This document shows, one piece after another, positions 25,650 to 34,403 of a stretch of DNA of 64,000 nucleotides. The position numbers and the translations under genes are program-made. Below the pieces are notes generated by a model that was given only the letters and a program-made list of their open reading frames with translations, was not told the DNA's origin and ran no database searches. The DNA is from Shewanella khirikhana (GTDB lineage Bacteria > Pseudomonadota > Gammaproteobacteria > Enterobacterales > Shewanellaceae): positions 4,281,001 to 4,345,000 of the forward strand of contig NZ_CP020373.1 of the NCBI RefSeq assembly GCF_003957745.1, given 5' to 3'. The number at the start of each line of letters is the position of its first letter. The first letter of the stretch is position 1.

Positions 25650-26846
25650 ATGGCCGATAAGGCGCCGGATACCAATCTCTTAAAACTGCCTGTCAGCAAA
25701 CTGCTGCCGGGTATGTTTGTCACGGCCATCGATAATAACGGTAAGGTTGCCATCGCCAATGCGGGGCAAATCAAAAGCCGGGATACCATAGCTAAACTCA
25801 GCAAAAACGGCATTAAATCCGTGTGGGTGGACGTTGAGCGTTCGTCCGACGAATGCGGTCTGAAAAAGACCAATGGCGCTGCCGTTGAGGCAGATGCCAC
25901 CCCCAAAGCCGCCAAGCCCAAAGCCAACCGTGAAGTGAGGCAAACCCAGGCAAAAAAGATTTTGGGCGAAGCCAAGGGGCTGATCCGCAAAGTATTGTCT
26001 GAAACCTTCGAAGGCAAAGCCATCGAGGTTGCCCCCTTTGAGGCGCTGGCAGACAACATGATTGAGTCAATCATGCTGGACGACGATGCACTCAAGTGCG
26101 TCTCGGCGCTGCGTGATAAAGACGCCTACCTGCTGGAACACTCGGTGAACGTGGCTTTTCTGCTGGTCACCTTCGGCAAATACCTCAAGCTCGACCGCGA
26201 GATGCTCAAGCAAATGGCCATCGGCGGCATTTTGCACGACATCGGCAAAATCAAGGTCGACTCCAAGGTGTTGCATAAGCCCGGCAAACTGACGCCGGAA
26301 GAATTTGAGCACATGAAGTTGCATCAGGTGTATGCCATTGATGTGATGGAAGAAGCCACAGGCCTGTCGCAAATATCCAAAGACGTGTGCCTGATGCACC
26401 ACGAAAAGCTCGATGGCCGTGGTTATCCCAAGGGGCTCAAGGGTGATGAAATTCCGCTGCATGGCCGCATGTCCTGCATCGTGGATATTTTCGATGCCCT
26501 GACTGCCACCCGCTGTTACAAAGAGGCCATGAGTCCGGCGGCGGCCTTTAAAATTCTGCTCAGCCTCACCCCGTTCCACCTGGATACTGAGTTGGTGTAC
26601 GAGTTTATCCGCTGTGTGGGGGTTTACCCTGTGGGCTCGCTGGTGGAGCTGTCCGATAGCCGCGTGGGCATAGTGTGGGAGTCCAAAGACAGGGACGCGC
26701 TGCACCCGGTGGTGAAGTGTTTCTATTCGCTCAAGCACCGCCATTACACCGAAGTCACCTTCGTCGACTTGCTCAAATCCGAGCTGCATATCGAGCGCGG
26801 AGTTTCCCCATCCAGCCTGGATGTAGACCCCAAACCCTTCTATTGA
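25650..26846 (+). CDS. HD-GYP domain cyclic-di-GMP phosphodiesterase
   Basis: 398 residues. The N-terminus (about 10-100) resembles DUF3391 (KLPVSKLLPGMFVTAID). The HD-GYP domain follows with LLEHSVNVAFLL, GGILHDIGKIKVD (HD pair near 197), LMHHEKLDGRGYPKGLKGDEIP (HHExxDGxGYP) and MSCIVDIFDALTATRCYKEAM. All metal and GYP residues are present, so it should hydrolyse c-di-GMP. The start at 25650 has GGGGGA 9 nt upstream; an ATG at 25623 is less likely. Confidence 0.92.
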   Translation: MADKAPDTNLLKLPVSKLLPGMFVTAIDNNGKVAIANAGQIKSRDTIAKLSKNGIKSVWVDVERSSDECGLKKTNGAAVEADATPKAAKPKANREVRQTQAKKILGEAKGLIRKVLSETFEGKAIEVAPFEALADNMIESIMLDDDALKCVSALRDKDAYLLEHSVNVAFLLVTFGKYLKLDREMLKQMAIGGILHDIGKIKVDSKVLHKPGKLTPEEFEHMKLHQVYAIDVMEEATGLSQISKDVCLMHHEKLDGRGYPKGLKGDEIPLHGRMSCIVDIFDALTATRCYKEAMSPAAAFKILLSLTPFHLDTELVYEFIRCVGVYPVGSLVELSDSRVGIVWESKDRDALHPVVKCFYSLKHRHYTEVTFVDLLKSELHIERGVSPSSLDVDPKPFY

Positions 26847-26950
26847 TACCGTGGGTGACGTTACATTTCGTCACCCATTTTCTGCTTGATCCCAAACACA
26901 AATCTGGTCATCTTCAACAGGTTACTGCCGCTGTTGTTGTAGGAGAGCAG

Positions 26951-27277
26951 ATGTTCGGATTTCATACGCTCAAACTCACGTCCTTGCCCGAGCTGCCGGC
27001 CCGCGCCGGAGTGCTCTATGTGTTACAGGAGCAGGGTGAGCCAAGGCGCCTCGGCGGCTTCGTGGCCCGGGAAGCCAAACGGCCACGCTGGATGTGGTTG
27101 TCGCTGGACAGCAAAGATAAAACCGACGAGTTGGCGCTGGTGCTGCTGAGGCTCTGTCGTCGTTACGGTATCCACAGTCTGGACATTAATGAGTCGCAGC
27201 ACCCAAGGGCGGCGCTGCTGAAACGTCTGGCGGCCCTGGATGGCTGGGGTATCGAGGAGTGGTCGAGGCTGGGCTGA
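26951..27277 (+). CDS. Conserved hypothetical protein
   Basis: 108 residues, small and basic with no signal peptide or TM. It starts MFGFHTLKLTSLPELPARAG after an AGGAG site 5 nt away. The C-terminal half is helical and ends in ALDGWGIEEWSRLG. I do not recognise the family. It lies between the HD-GYP gene and, on the opposite strand, moeB. Confidence 0.6.
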   Translation: MFGFHTLKLTSLPELPARAGVLYVLQEQGEPRRLGGFVAREAKRPRWMWLSLDSKDKTDELALVLLRLCRRYGIHSLDINESQHPRAALLKRLAALDGWGIEEWSRLG

Positions 27278-27310
27278 GTCAGAAACAGCCCTGCCGTTTT
27301 TATTCTCGTC

Positions 27311-28078
27311 TTAGCTGGATTGTGCGCCGCAAACGCTGCAAGTGGCTTGTTTTGGCAGTTTCATCTCGCGGATTTCCATGGTCATGGCATCCACCATCAG
27401 CAGGCGTCCTGCCAGTGGTTTGCCCATGCCGGTCAACACCTTGATGGCTTCCACTGCCTGAATGCAGCCAATCATACCCACCACGGGCGCGAGAATGCCC
27501 GACTCGACGCAGGTCAGTTGCTGCTCGCCAAACAGGCTGGAGAAGCACTGATAGCAGGGCGTATCGCCGCGATAATCAAACACGCTGACGGTGCCTTCCA
27601 TGCGAATGGCAGCGCCGGACACCAGCGGCACCTTATGGTTAAAACAGGCCTGATTGAGCTGAGTGCGTACCGCCACATTGTCGGTGCAATCCAGCACCAA
27701 CTGATGCTGTGCCACCAGTGCATCCATCTCAGGATCGTCCAGCACGGCATTGATTGTTGTGACCCGCACATGGGGGTTCAGCTCAGTCACGGCGATTTTG
27801 ACCGATTCCACCTTGCCCATGCCAATACGGCTGTCGCGGTGCAACACCTGGCGTTGCAGGTTTGACAGCTCGACGGTATCGAAGTCCACCAGGGTCAGCT
27901 CGCCCACACCGGCCACCGCCAGATACTGAATCGCGGCGCAGCCAAGTCCTCCGGCACCAATCACCAACACCTTGGCCTGCTTGAGTTTTTCCTGGCCGTC
28001 TATATCCATCGCCTTGATGGAAATCTGGCGGCTGTAACGCAGCATCTCGCTGTCGCTGAGGATCTCTTCGGTCATCAA
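27311..28078 (-). CDS. moeB: Molybdopterin-synthase adenylyltransferase MoeB
   Basis: E1-like enzyme that adenylates the MoaD C-terminus. 255 residues: nucleotide-binding VLVIGAGGLGCAAIQYLAVAG is the start of the fold, followed by VDFDTVELSNLQRQVLH and GMGKVESVK. The zinc Cys pairs are in PCYQC and TCSVC. It forms an operon with moeA (9-nt gap). ThiF is the nearest alternative, but the moeA pairing favours MoeB. Confidence 0.93.
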   Translation of the reverse strand: MMTEEILSDSEMLRYSRQISIKAMDIDGQEKLKQAKVLVIGAGGLGCAAIQYLAVAGVGELTLVDFDTVELSNLQRQVLHRDSRIGMGKVESVKIAVTELNPHVRVTTINAVLDDPEMDALVAQHQLVLDCTDNVAVRTQLNQACFNHKVPLVSGAAIRMEGTVSVFDYRGDTPCYQCFSSLFGEQQLTCVESGILAPVVGMIGCIQAVEAIKVLTGMGKPLAGRLLMVDAMTMEIREMKLPKQATCSVCGAQSS

Positions 28079-28087
28079 AATCGGTCC

Positions 28088-29329
28088 TTAATCCAGCACA
28101 GAATCAAAGGGTTCCACCAACACGGTTTCGCCTGCGGCGGTATCGCCCTGGAACTGGGCCAGATGCACAAAGCAGTTGGCCAGGCTCATGGAGGTGAGCA
28201 TGCCTGAACCCTGACTGCCGGTGACCCGCACCGAGAGCCCGTTGGCATCGCGGCTTAAAATTCCGCGCTGATACTCCACCCGGCCTGGCTGCTTGCGAAT
28301 AGGCGAGGCCAAGGTGGCTTCAATCAGCAGAGCCGGTTTTTGCGCCATGCCCTGCATCTTACGCAGCATGGGCCACACCAGCTTTTGGAAGGTCACCATG
28401 GAGGAAACCGGATTGCCGGGCAGGCCACAGAACAGTGCCTCGCCAATGCGGCCACAGGCAAAGGGTTTGCCCGGTTTGATGGCGAGCTTCCAGAAGGTGA
28501 TTTGTCCTTCTTCGCCGAGAATTTGTTTGGTGAAATCGGCTTCACCCACAGACACGCCGCCCGATGTGAGCACCACATCGGCACGGCTGGCGGCATCGCG
28601 GAAGGCCTGACGAATGGCTTCGGGACTGTCGGGGATCACCCCCAAATCGAGCCAATCCATGCCGGCTTTTTCCAGCAGGCCGCGAATGGAGTAGCGATTG
28701 GAGTCATAAATCTGCCCCGGTGCCAGCTCGCTGCCCACCGGGCGCAGCTCGTCTCCGGTCGAAAAGAACGCCACCCGCAGCTTGCGGTACACCCGCACCT
28801 GACTGACGCCAACCGTAGCCAACACCCCCAGCTCTGCCGCTCGGATGCGGGTCCCTGAGGTGAGCACCTTGTCACCGGCGCTCAGCTCTTCGCCGCGGCT
28901 GCGCACATTGGCGCCTTTGGCCTTGGGGGCCTGAATGCGGATTTGCTCGCCATTGGCCTCGGTTTCTTCCTGCATCTGCACTGTGTCGCAGCCAGTGGGC
29001 ACAGGGGCGCCGGTCATGATGCGCACACAGTGGCCGGGCTTGAGTTCACCATGGAATGGATGACCGGCAAAGGCGTTGCCGGCAAGTGTCAGCACGCCCT
29101 TGTGGGCGAGCAGCTCATCGAAGCGGAAGGCATAACCATCCATGGCAGAGTTGCTGAACGGTGGCAGGTCAATCTGGCTGGCCAGATCTTCGGCCAGCAC
29201 CCGACCCAGGGCGTCGGTGAGCGGCACCACTTCGGTGTCATTGATGGTGTTGACCTGGCTCAGGAGTTGAACGATGGCGTCGTCCGGGTGCATCAGTCCC
29301 GGTTTGCTGCAAGGGTCTTGGCTGTGCAT
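28088..29329 (-). CDS. moeA: Molybdopterin molybdenumtransferase MoeA (stand-alone copy)
   Basis: 413 residues with the MoeA signatures FSNSAMDGYAFR, GNAFAGHPFHGE, RIMTGAPVPTGCDTVQMQEE, FFSTGDELRPVG, YDSNRYS, LTSGGVSVGEADFTKQ and CGLPGNPVSSMVTF. It is the second MoeA in the window; the other is fused to MobB in the tungstate operon. The two are clearly diverged. This copy, paired with moeB, is the likely general molybdenum enzyme; that division is inference. Confidence 0.95.
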   Translation of the reverse strand: MHSQDPCSKPGLMHPDDAIVQLLSQVNTINDTEVVPLTDALGRVLAEDLASQIDLPPFSNSAMDGYAFRFDELLAHKGVLTLAGNAFAGHPFHGELKPGHCVRIMTGAPVPTGCDTVQMQEETEANGEQIRIQAPKAKGANVRSRGEELSAGDKVLTSGTRIRAAELGVLATVGVSQVRVYRKLRVAFFSTGDELRPVGSELAPGQIYDSNRYSIRGLLEKAGMDWLDLGVIPDSPEAIRQAFRDAASRADVVLTSGGVSVGEADFTKQILGEEGQITFWKLAIKPGKPFACGRIGEALFCGLPGNPVSSMVTFQKLVWPMLRKMQGMAQKPALLIEATLASPIRKQPGRVEYQRGILSRDANGLSVRVTGSQGSGMLTSMSLANCFVHLAQFQGDTAAGETVLVEPFDSVLD

Positions 29330-29472
29330 TCAGGTTCTCGGTCATTGGCGAATGTGGGTAACAAGCGGCCATTATGCCATGTCCTGAGGGGATAACTGTA
29401 TGATCTGGGCAGGCAAAAATGTGCTTGAGCGCAAGTTTGCCTGCCCAAGGGGGCCACAAGTGGCTGGCAGGC

Positions 29473-30540
29473 TTATTTCACCGCGGCTATCGCCTGGCCT
29501 TTGCCCGGGCGGATGCTGAGTTTCATGCCGTCGCTGAGGGTCTCGGCGCCGCGAACCACAACCTGATCGCCGGGGCTCAGTTCACCTTCCACCGCAATCC
29601 AGGGGCCTTCGCCGTCGCCCAGGGTCACCGGAATGCGCTCGGCGGTTTGCTCGGCGCTCACCCTGAACACGGCCGCGCCGCTGGAGCGCAGCACCAGCGC
29701 ATCGCGTGGCACCAGGGTGGTGAGGGTGGCCGGTGCTATCGGCAGCGCCATCGATACCAGCTCGCCTATGTTGATCACTTTGGCCATATCTTCGGGCAAA
29801 TCCAGCCTGGCCTCAAAGGTTTGGCTGCGCACGTCTGATACAGGGATCAGGCTGCGAATACGGGCGCTGAACTCGCCCTGGCTGTGATACACCCTGAGGT
29901 CGTCACCCACATTCACCCGGCGGCTGTGCTTAAGCGGTGCGTGCAGTCGCAGCTCCAGATGATCCGGGTCTGTGATGGTTAATACGGGTTCGGCGGGGCC
30001 TATGTCTTCACCGGCCTGATGCTGGCGGGCAATCACAATACCATTGAAGGGCGCCTTGAGCTGGGTGCGGCTCAGGTTGTCGCGGATGATATCGAGCCGC
30101 ACCTTGGCCAGGGTCAGATTGCTCTTGGCCAGGTCGCGGTCGGAACGGGTATCGTCAAGCTCGGTGCGGGAAATACTCTGGCTGCCAGCGAGTCGCTCCA
30201 ACCGTTCCAGGTTGCGTTCCAGTCGGCTCAGGGTAATTTGCTCCCGCTCAACCAGCGCCTGCTGTTCTGCCAGTTGCAGCTTGAGCTGGGTGTCTTCCAG
30301 CCGGGCAACGGTTTCACCGCTGTTGACCCGGATGCCGGGCTCCATCACCCATTCGAGTTTGCCGGACACTCCCGGCGTCAGTTCGGCAACGCTGCGGCTG
30401 TGCACTGTGCCTACCACCATCAGCTTGGGCGACAGTGGTCGTTGTTCGACGTTGGCTACGCCAACGGTGCGTTCATCGGCGCCATGGGCGCTGCTCAGGG
30501 CAAGGCCAAGCAGCAAGCCGGTCAGGATGGCAGGTTTCAT
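29473..30540 (-). CDS. RND efflux periplasmic adaptor (membrane-fusion protein)
   Basis: 355 residues with an N-terminal signal (LLLGLALSSAHGADE). A biotinyl-lipoyl-like half-motif (ELTPGVSGKLEWVMEPGIRVNSGETVARLE) flanks a helical hairpin (about 90-150), then the second half (LKAPFNGIVIARQHQAGEDI) and beta-barrel. Its start overlaps the pump gene by 4 nt. Likely exports drugs or toxic compounds with that pump and a TolC-type channel encoded elsewhere. Confidence 0.9.
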   Translation of the reverse strand: MKPAILTGLLLGLALSSAHGADERTVGVANVEQRPLSPKLMVVGTVHSRSVAELTPGVSGKLEWVMEPGIRVNSGETVARLEDTQLKLQLAEQQALVEREQITLSRLERNLERLERLAGSQSISRTELDDTRSDRDLAKSNLTLAKVRLDIIRDNLSRTQLKAPFNGIVIARQHQAGEDIGPAEPVLTITDPDHLELRLHAPLKHSRRVNVGDDLRVYHSQGEFSARIRSLIPVSDVRSQTFEARLDLPEDMAKVINIGELVSMALPIAPATLTTLVPRDALVLRSSGAAVFRVSAEQTAERIPVTLGDGEGPWIAVEGELSPGDQVVVRGAETLSDGMKLSIRPGKGQAIAAVK

Positions 30541-33500
30541 TGGGTTACCTCATTCAGTACGGGCGTGGTGGCCTTGGGGCTGCCGGCAAGGCGGAGCAGA
30601 CTTGGCATCAACAGCAGGGTAAACAGCGCCGAGAAGGTCATGCCTCCCACAATCACGGCGGCAAGGCCACGGTAGATTTCGCTGCCTACCCCTGGCACCA
30701 GCATCAGTGGCAACATGCCGAAGATGGAGGTGAGGGTGCTCATGTAAACCGGCCGAGCCCGGGTGGCAATGGCATCGGCAATGGCATCGTCCAGACTCAG
30801 GCCGTCGCGGCAGCCCTGGCGGGTTTGGTCGACCAGCAAAATAGCGTTGTTGACCACCAGTCCCAGCAGGATGATAAAGCCAATCATGGTGAGCAAATCC
30901 AGACTCTGGAAGCTAAACAGGTTCAGCAGTCGCAGGCTCAGCACCCCACCGCAAATGGCCAGCGGCATCGACAGGATCACCAGCAGGCTGTCTTTGACGG
31001 ACTTGAACAGCGCTGCCATCAGCAGGAACAGAATGATCACGGCCATCAGGAAGTTGGTGCCCATCTGGGTGATGGTATGGCTGAGACGGTCGGCCACCCC
31101 CCGGAACGCCAGCGAACCTTCGGAGGGCAACAGGGCGCGGATTTTATCCAGAGTATCGTTGTTCAGTTGCTCCATGGCTTCATCCATGGACAAATCCTGG
31201 GGCGGGATCACCAACAGCGAAATCGCCCGGCGGCCGTTAACCCGTTGCAGCTGGGTCGGCCCCACGGTACGGGAGATGCGCGCCAGCTCGCCCACGGTTT
31301 GCACCCCGGCGCCCTGGGTAAATACAGGGGTGGCAGCGAGCTGCTCTGGGTATTCCCAGGTTGGTCCTTTCAGCAGTACGTCCATGCGCTCGTTGCCGTC
31401 GAAGTATTCCCCCACCCACAAACCCGAGGTGTAGGCGCGAATGGCGTTGGCAATCTGGCTGCGGTCGGCGCCAGCCTGTGCCAGCCGATGCTCATCGGGG
31501 ATGAGCTGCAGCTCCGGCTGCGCCAGACTTAGCCCGGGGATTGGCCGCACCACTGCGCCCGGCAGAGCCTCGCTGATGATGGGCATGGCGGCGGAGGCCA
31601 CTTCCATCAATTGCTCCATGTCAGAGCCAATCAGGTCGATATTGATGGCGCGGCCGCCGTTAAAGCCAAAGTTCAGCAGGGTGCTGCGGCTGGGGAAGGC
31701 CTGGGTATCCGGCAGGTCTTTAAGGATTTCGCTGCGAAGCAGTCCTATCATTTCGTCGATGCGGGTCGGGTCCTCGGGGTAGATAAACAGCACGTTGAAC
31801 GCGCCGAACACCGAGAAGTTGTAGCCCTTGATATACGGCTGTTTTTCCTTGTCGTAATAGGGTTTCAGGCGACTTATCAGCAAGGTGCCAAGCTCGGCCT
31901 CCATGGCTTCGATATTGGCGCCGGGCGGCAGGGAGAAAAAGGTAAAAATGCCATCGCCGCTGGCCTGGGGCAGAAAATCGACCCGTGGCATCAACGCCAG
32001 ACTGATTACGCTGGTGCCCACAATCAGCAGCGCACACCAAAAGCTTGCCAGTTTGCGGCTGTGGGTGAGCTTGCCAATCCAGGCGGCCAGTGGTCGCCAG
32101 TAATCCTTGCCTTGAGCAGGGCTGGCTTTGACCTTCCACACCATGTTGAGCATGGGAATAATGCTGATGGCGCTGAGAAAAGATGACACCACCGCCACTG
32201 AGAGAGTCAGCGCCAGATCGGAAAACAGCTGCCCCTCCACCCCGGGCATAAAGAGCACCGGCAGGAAGATGGCCACAGTGGTGGCGGTGGAAGCGAGCAG
32301 GGCACCCTTAACCTGGGCAGTACCTGTGAGCACCGCCTCGGCAAGCGCCATTCCCTGCTGGCGCAGCCGCACTATGTTTTCCTGCACTATGATGGCTGCA
32401 TCCAGCACCAGTCCCACCGCAAAGGCCAGCCCGGCGAGGGAGATAATGTTGAGGGTACGCCCCATGGCTTCCAGGGTGATAAAGGCCACCAACAGGGCTA
32501 CCGGAATGGTCACGCCAATCATCAGGGTGGCGCGCATATCCCGCAGGAAGGCATACAGGATCAGCAAAGCCAGCAGCACCCCAATCCCCAGATTACCTTT
32601 CACCAACAGGATGGCGCGCTTGATGTGAATCGAGGCGTCGAACGACAGCTCTATGGTCAGCCCCTGGGGGTTGAGCACCTCACGGTTCAGATCGGCGATG
32701 GCCTGATTAACCCCATCCAGCGCCACCACAGTGTTGGCATCGAAGGTGCCCTGCAAGGTGATGTAATAGGCCGGGAAGCCGTTGCGTTTGGTAAAGCCGC
32801 GCTGCTCCGTGGTGGTTACCCGGATTTCGGCCAGCTCGTGCAGATACACGGGGCGGCCGTTGTTGTAGGCCACAATCAGTTGGCCCAGGGTTTCGGGCTT
32901 GTATTGGCCGGCAAAGCGCACCGTGTACTCGCGTCTGCCTACCTTGGCGGTACCGCCGGAAATATCGGCGGCGCGGGAAATGGTCGAGCGCAGCTGGTCG
33001 AGGGTGATACCCAGCGCTGCGGCGCGGAAGGGGTCAAACTCGATATGCAGCTCTTTGGGAAGACGGCTTTGCAGCTGCACCGCACCAACGCCTGTGACCT
33101 GACGCAGCCTGGGCTCCACCAGATCATCAATCAGCTTTTGGTAACGCGACAGGTCGGTCTCGGGGTTGTCCGGCAGGGTGTAGATCAGCAGCGATGCCAG
33201 ATTGGGCGTACCGCCGTTGCCACCGCCCACATTGATAAAGGGCTCGCCGGCGTCCAGCGGCCGTGGCGGGGTTTGGTTGAGGGCGTTGATCACGTTGATC
33301 ATCGCCTCCTGCATATTGGTGCCCACATCGAAGGTGAGGGTGATGCCACCAAAGCCCTGGGAAATATTGGAGGTCATTTCAGTGACCCCGGGCACCTGGC
33401 GCAGCACATTTTCCTGCGGCTCTATGATGTTGGATTCCATCTCCTGCGGCGCTGCCGCGCGCCAGTTGTTAAACACGGAGATTTGCGGCTGCTCAATGCT

Positions 33501-33614
33501 GGGCAGCAGTTGCACCGGCAGTTTGGCAATGGCCAGCAGACCAAACATCAGAATTAGCATCAAAGCAACTGTAGTGGCAGCCGGGTTGCGGGTGCTGGTG
33601 TGGGTCAGGTTCAT
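30537..33614 (-). CDS. RND-family efflux pump, inner-membrane subunit
   Basis: 1025 residues, twelve-TM RND topology with two large periplasmic loops. AcrB-like signatures include LPVQLLPSIEQPQISV, GVGAVQLQSRLPKELHIEFDP, FLRDMRATLMIGVTIPVALL and MIGFIILLGLVVNNAILLVDQ. In TM4 the usual proton-relay DD reads VLDAAIIVQEN, so only the first Asp is present. The HAE1/MexF-like family is likely; the substrate is unknown. First gene of the pair. Confidence 0.92.
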   Translation of the reverse strand: MNLTHTSTRNPAATTVALMLILMFGLLAIAKLPVQLLPSIEQPQISVFNNWRAAAPQEMESNIIEPQENVLRQVPGVTEMTSNISQGFGGITLTFDVGTNMQEAMINVINALNQTPPRPLDAGEPFINVGGGNGGTPNLASLLIYTLPDNPETDLSRYQKLIDDLVEPRLRQVTGVGAVQLQSRLPKELHIEFDPFRAAALGITLDQLRSTISRAADISGGTAKVGRREYTVRFAGQYKPETLGQLIVAYNNGRPVYLHELAEIRVTTTEQRGFTKRNGFPAYYITLQGTFDANTVVALDGVNQAIADLNREVLNPQGLTIELSFDASIHIKRAILLVKGNLGIGVLLALLILYAFLRDMRATLMIGVTIPVALLVAFITLEAMGRTLNIISLAGLAFAVGLVLDAAIIVQENIVRLRQQGMALAEAVLTGTAQVKGALLASTATTVAIFLPVLFMPGVEGQLFSDLALTLSVAVVSSFLSAISIIPMLNMVWKVKASPAQGKDYWRPLAAWIGKLTHSRKLASFWCALLIVGTSVISLALMPRVDFLPQASGDGIFTFFSLPPGANIEAMEAELGTLLISRLKPYYDKEKQPYIKGYNFSVFGAFNVLFIYPEDPTRIDEMIGLLRSEILKDLPDTQAFPSRSTLLNFGFNGGRAINIDLIGSDMEQLMEVASAAMPIISEALPGAVVRPIPGLSLAQPELQLIPDEHRLAQAGADRSQIANAIRAYTSGLWVGEYFDGNERMDVLLKGPTWEYPEQLAATPVFTQGAGVQTVGELARISRTVGPTQLQRVNGRRAISLLVIPPQDLSMDEAMEQLNNDTLDKIRALLPSEGSLAFRGVADRLSHTITQMGTNFLMAVIILFLLMAALFKSVKDSLLVILSMPLAICGGVLSLRLLNLFSFQSLDLLTMIGFIILLGLVVNNAILLVDQTRQGCRDGLSLDDAIADAIATRARPVYMSTLTSIFGMLPLMLVPGVGSEIYRGLAAVIVGGMTFSALFTLLLMPSLLRLAGSPKATTPVLNEVTQ

Positions 33615-33830
33615 GGCTGGGGCCGGTTGTTTCAGGCATGCTGCGAAGCATAATGGGCAGATGTAAACAAAACATGAGTCAATGGTAAGTAAATGTAAGC
33701 GCCATTAGCATCAGAATGATAAGTGTTACTATTTAAAAATCATTGATTTAGGTAAATTTTGTTGATCTTTTGCAGCGGGTTAAGGACAATGCCGCGACGT
33801 AAAAATAACCCGAAAGATGAAGGACGAACC

Positions 33831-34358
33831 ATGTTGGCAGCCACAATGATCGACAAGCTCAACGAGCAGATTAACCTCGAATTTTTCTCATCCAACCTCT
33901 ATCTGCAGATGAGCGCCTGGTGTGAGGACAAAGGATTTGAAGGGGCGGCCCACTTTATGCGTGCCCATGCCGATGAGGAAATGGGTCATATGCGTCGTCT
34001 GTTCACCTACGTGAGTGAAACCGGTGGCCTGCCGCTGATTGGCACCATTGAAGCGCCCCGTGCCGACTTCACTTCGCTGCTGTCGCTGTTCGAATACACC
34101 TACGAGCACGAGCAGACCATTACCCGTAAAATCAATGAATTGGCCCATGCGGCCTTCACCAGCCATGACTACTCTACTTTCCACTTCCTGCAGTGGTACG
34201 TGGCCGAGCAGCACGAAGAAGAAAAGCTGTTCAAGAGCATAGTGGACAAAATCCGCCTGGTAGGTGAAGACGGCAAGGCACTGTTCTTTATCGATAAAGA
34301 CCTGGAAATGCTGGCCACCAAAGAGGCCGAAAGCATTATGAAGCCAGCCGCTGTTTAA
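33831..34358 (+). CDS. ftnA: Non-heme ferritin
   Basis: Iron-storage protein of 175 residues. Ferroxidase ligands are in NEQINLEFFSSNLYLQMS, RAHADEEMGHMRR (E-x2-H) and WYVAEQHEEEKLFKS. Length and motifs fit bacterial FtnA rather than bacterioferritin (no heme Met context). An AAGGA site precedes ATG 33831. The 216-bp gap upstream is AT-rich and holds the promoter region; GAATGATAA there resembles half a Fur box, too weak to call. Confidence 0.93.
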   Translation: MLAATMIDKLNEQINLEFFSSNLYLQMSAWCEDKGFEGAAHFMRAHADEEMGHMRRLFTYVSETGGLPLIGTIEAPRADFTSLLSLFEYTYEHEQTITRKINELAHAAFTSHDYSTFHFLQWYVAEQHEEEKLFKSIVDKIRLVGEDGKALFFIDKDLEMLATKEAESIMKPAAV

Positions 34359-34372
34359 GCGGTGATGGAATC

Positions 34373-34400
34373 AAAAAAGCGGCCCGGTGGCCGCTTTTTT
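34373..34400. terminator. Bidirectional rho-independent terminator after ferritin
   Basis: AAAAAAGCGGCC-CGGT-GGCCGCTTTTTT: a perfect 12-bp arm. It lies between the convergent ferritin and NIT-GGDEF-EAL genes. Confidence 0.92.
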
Positions 34401-34403
34401 GTT

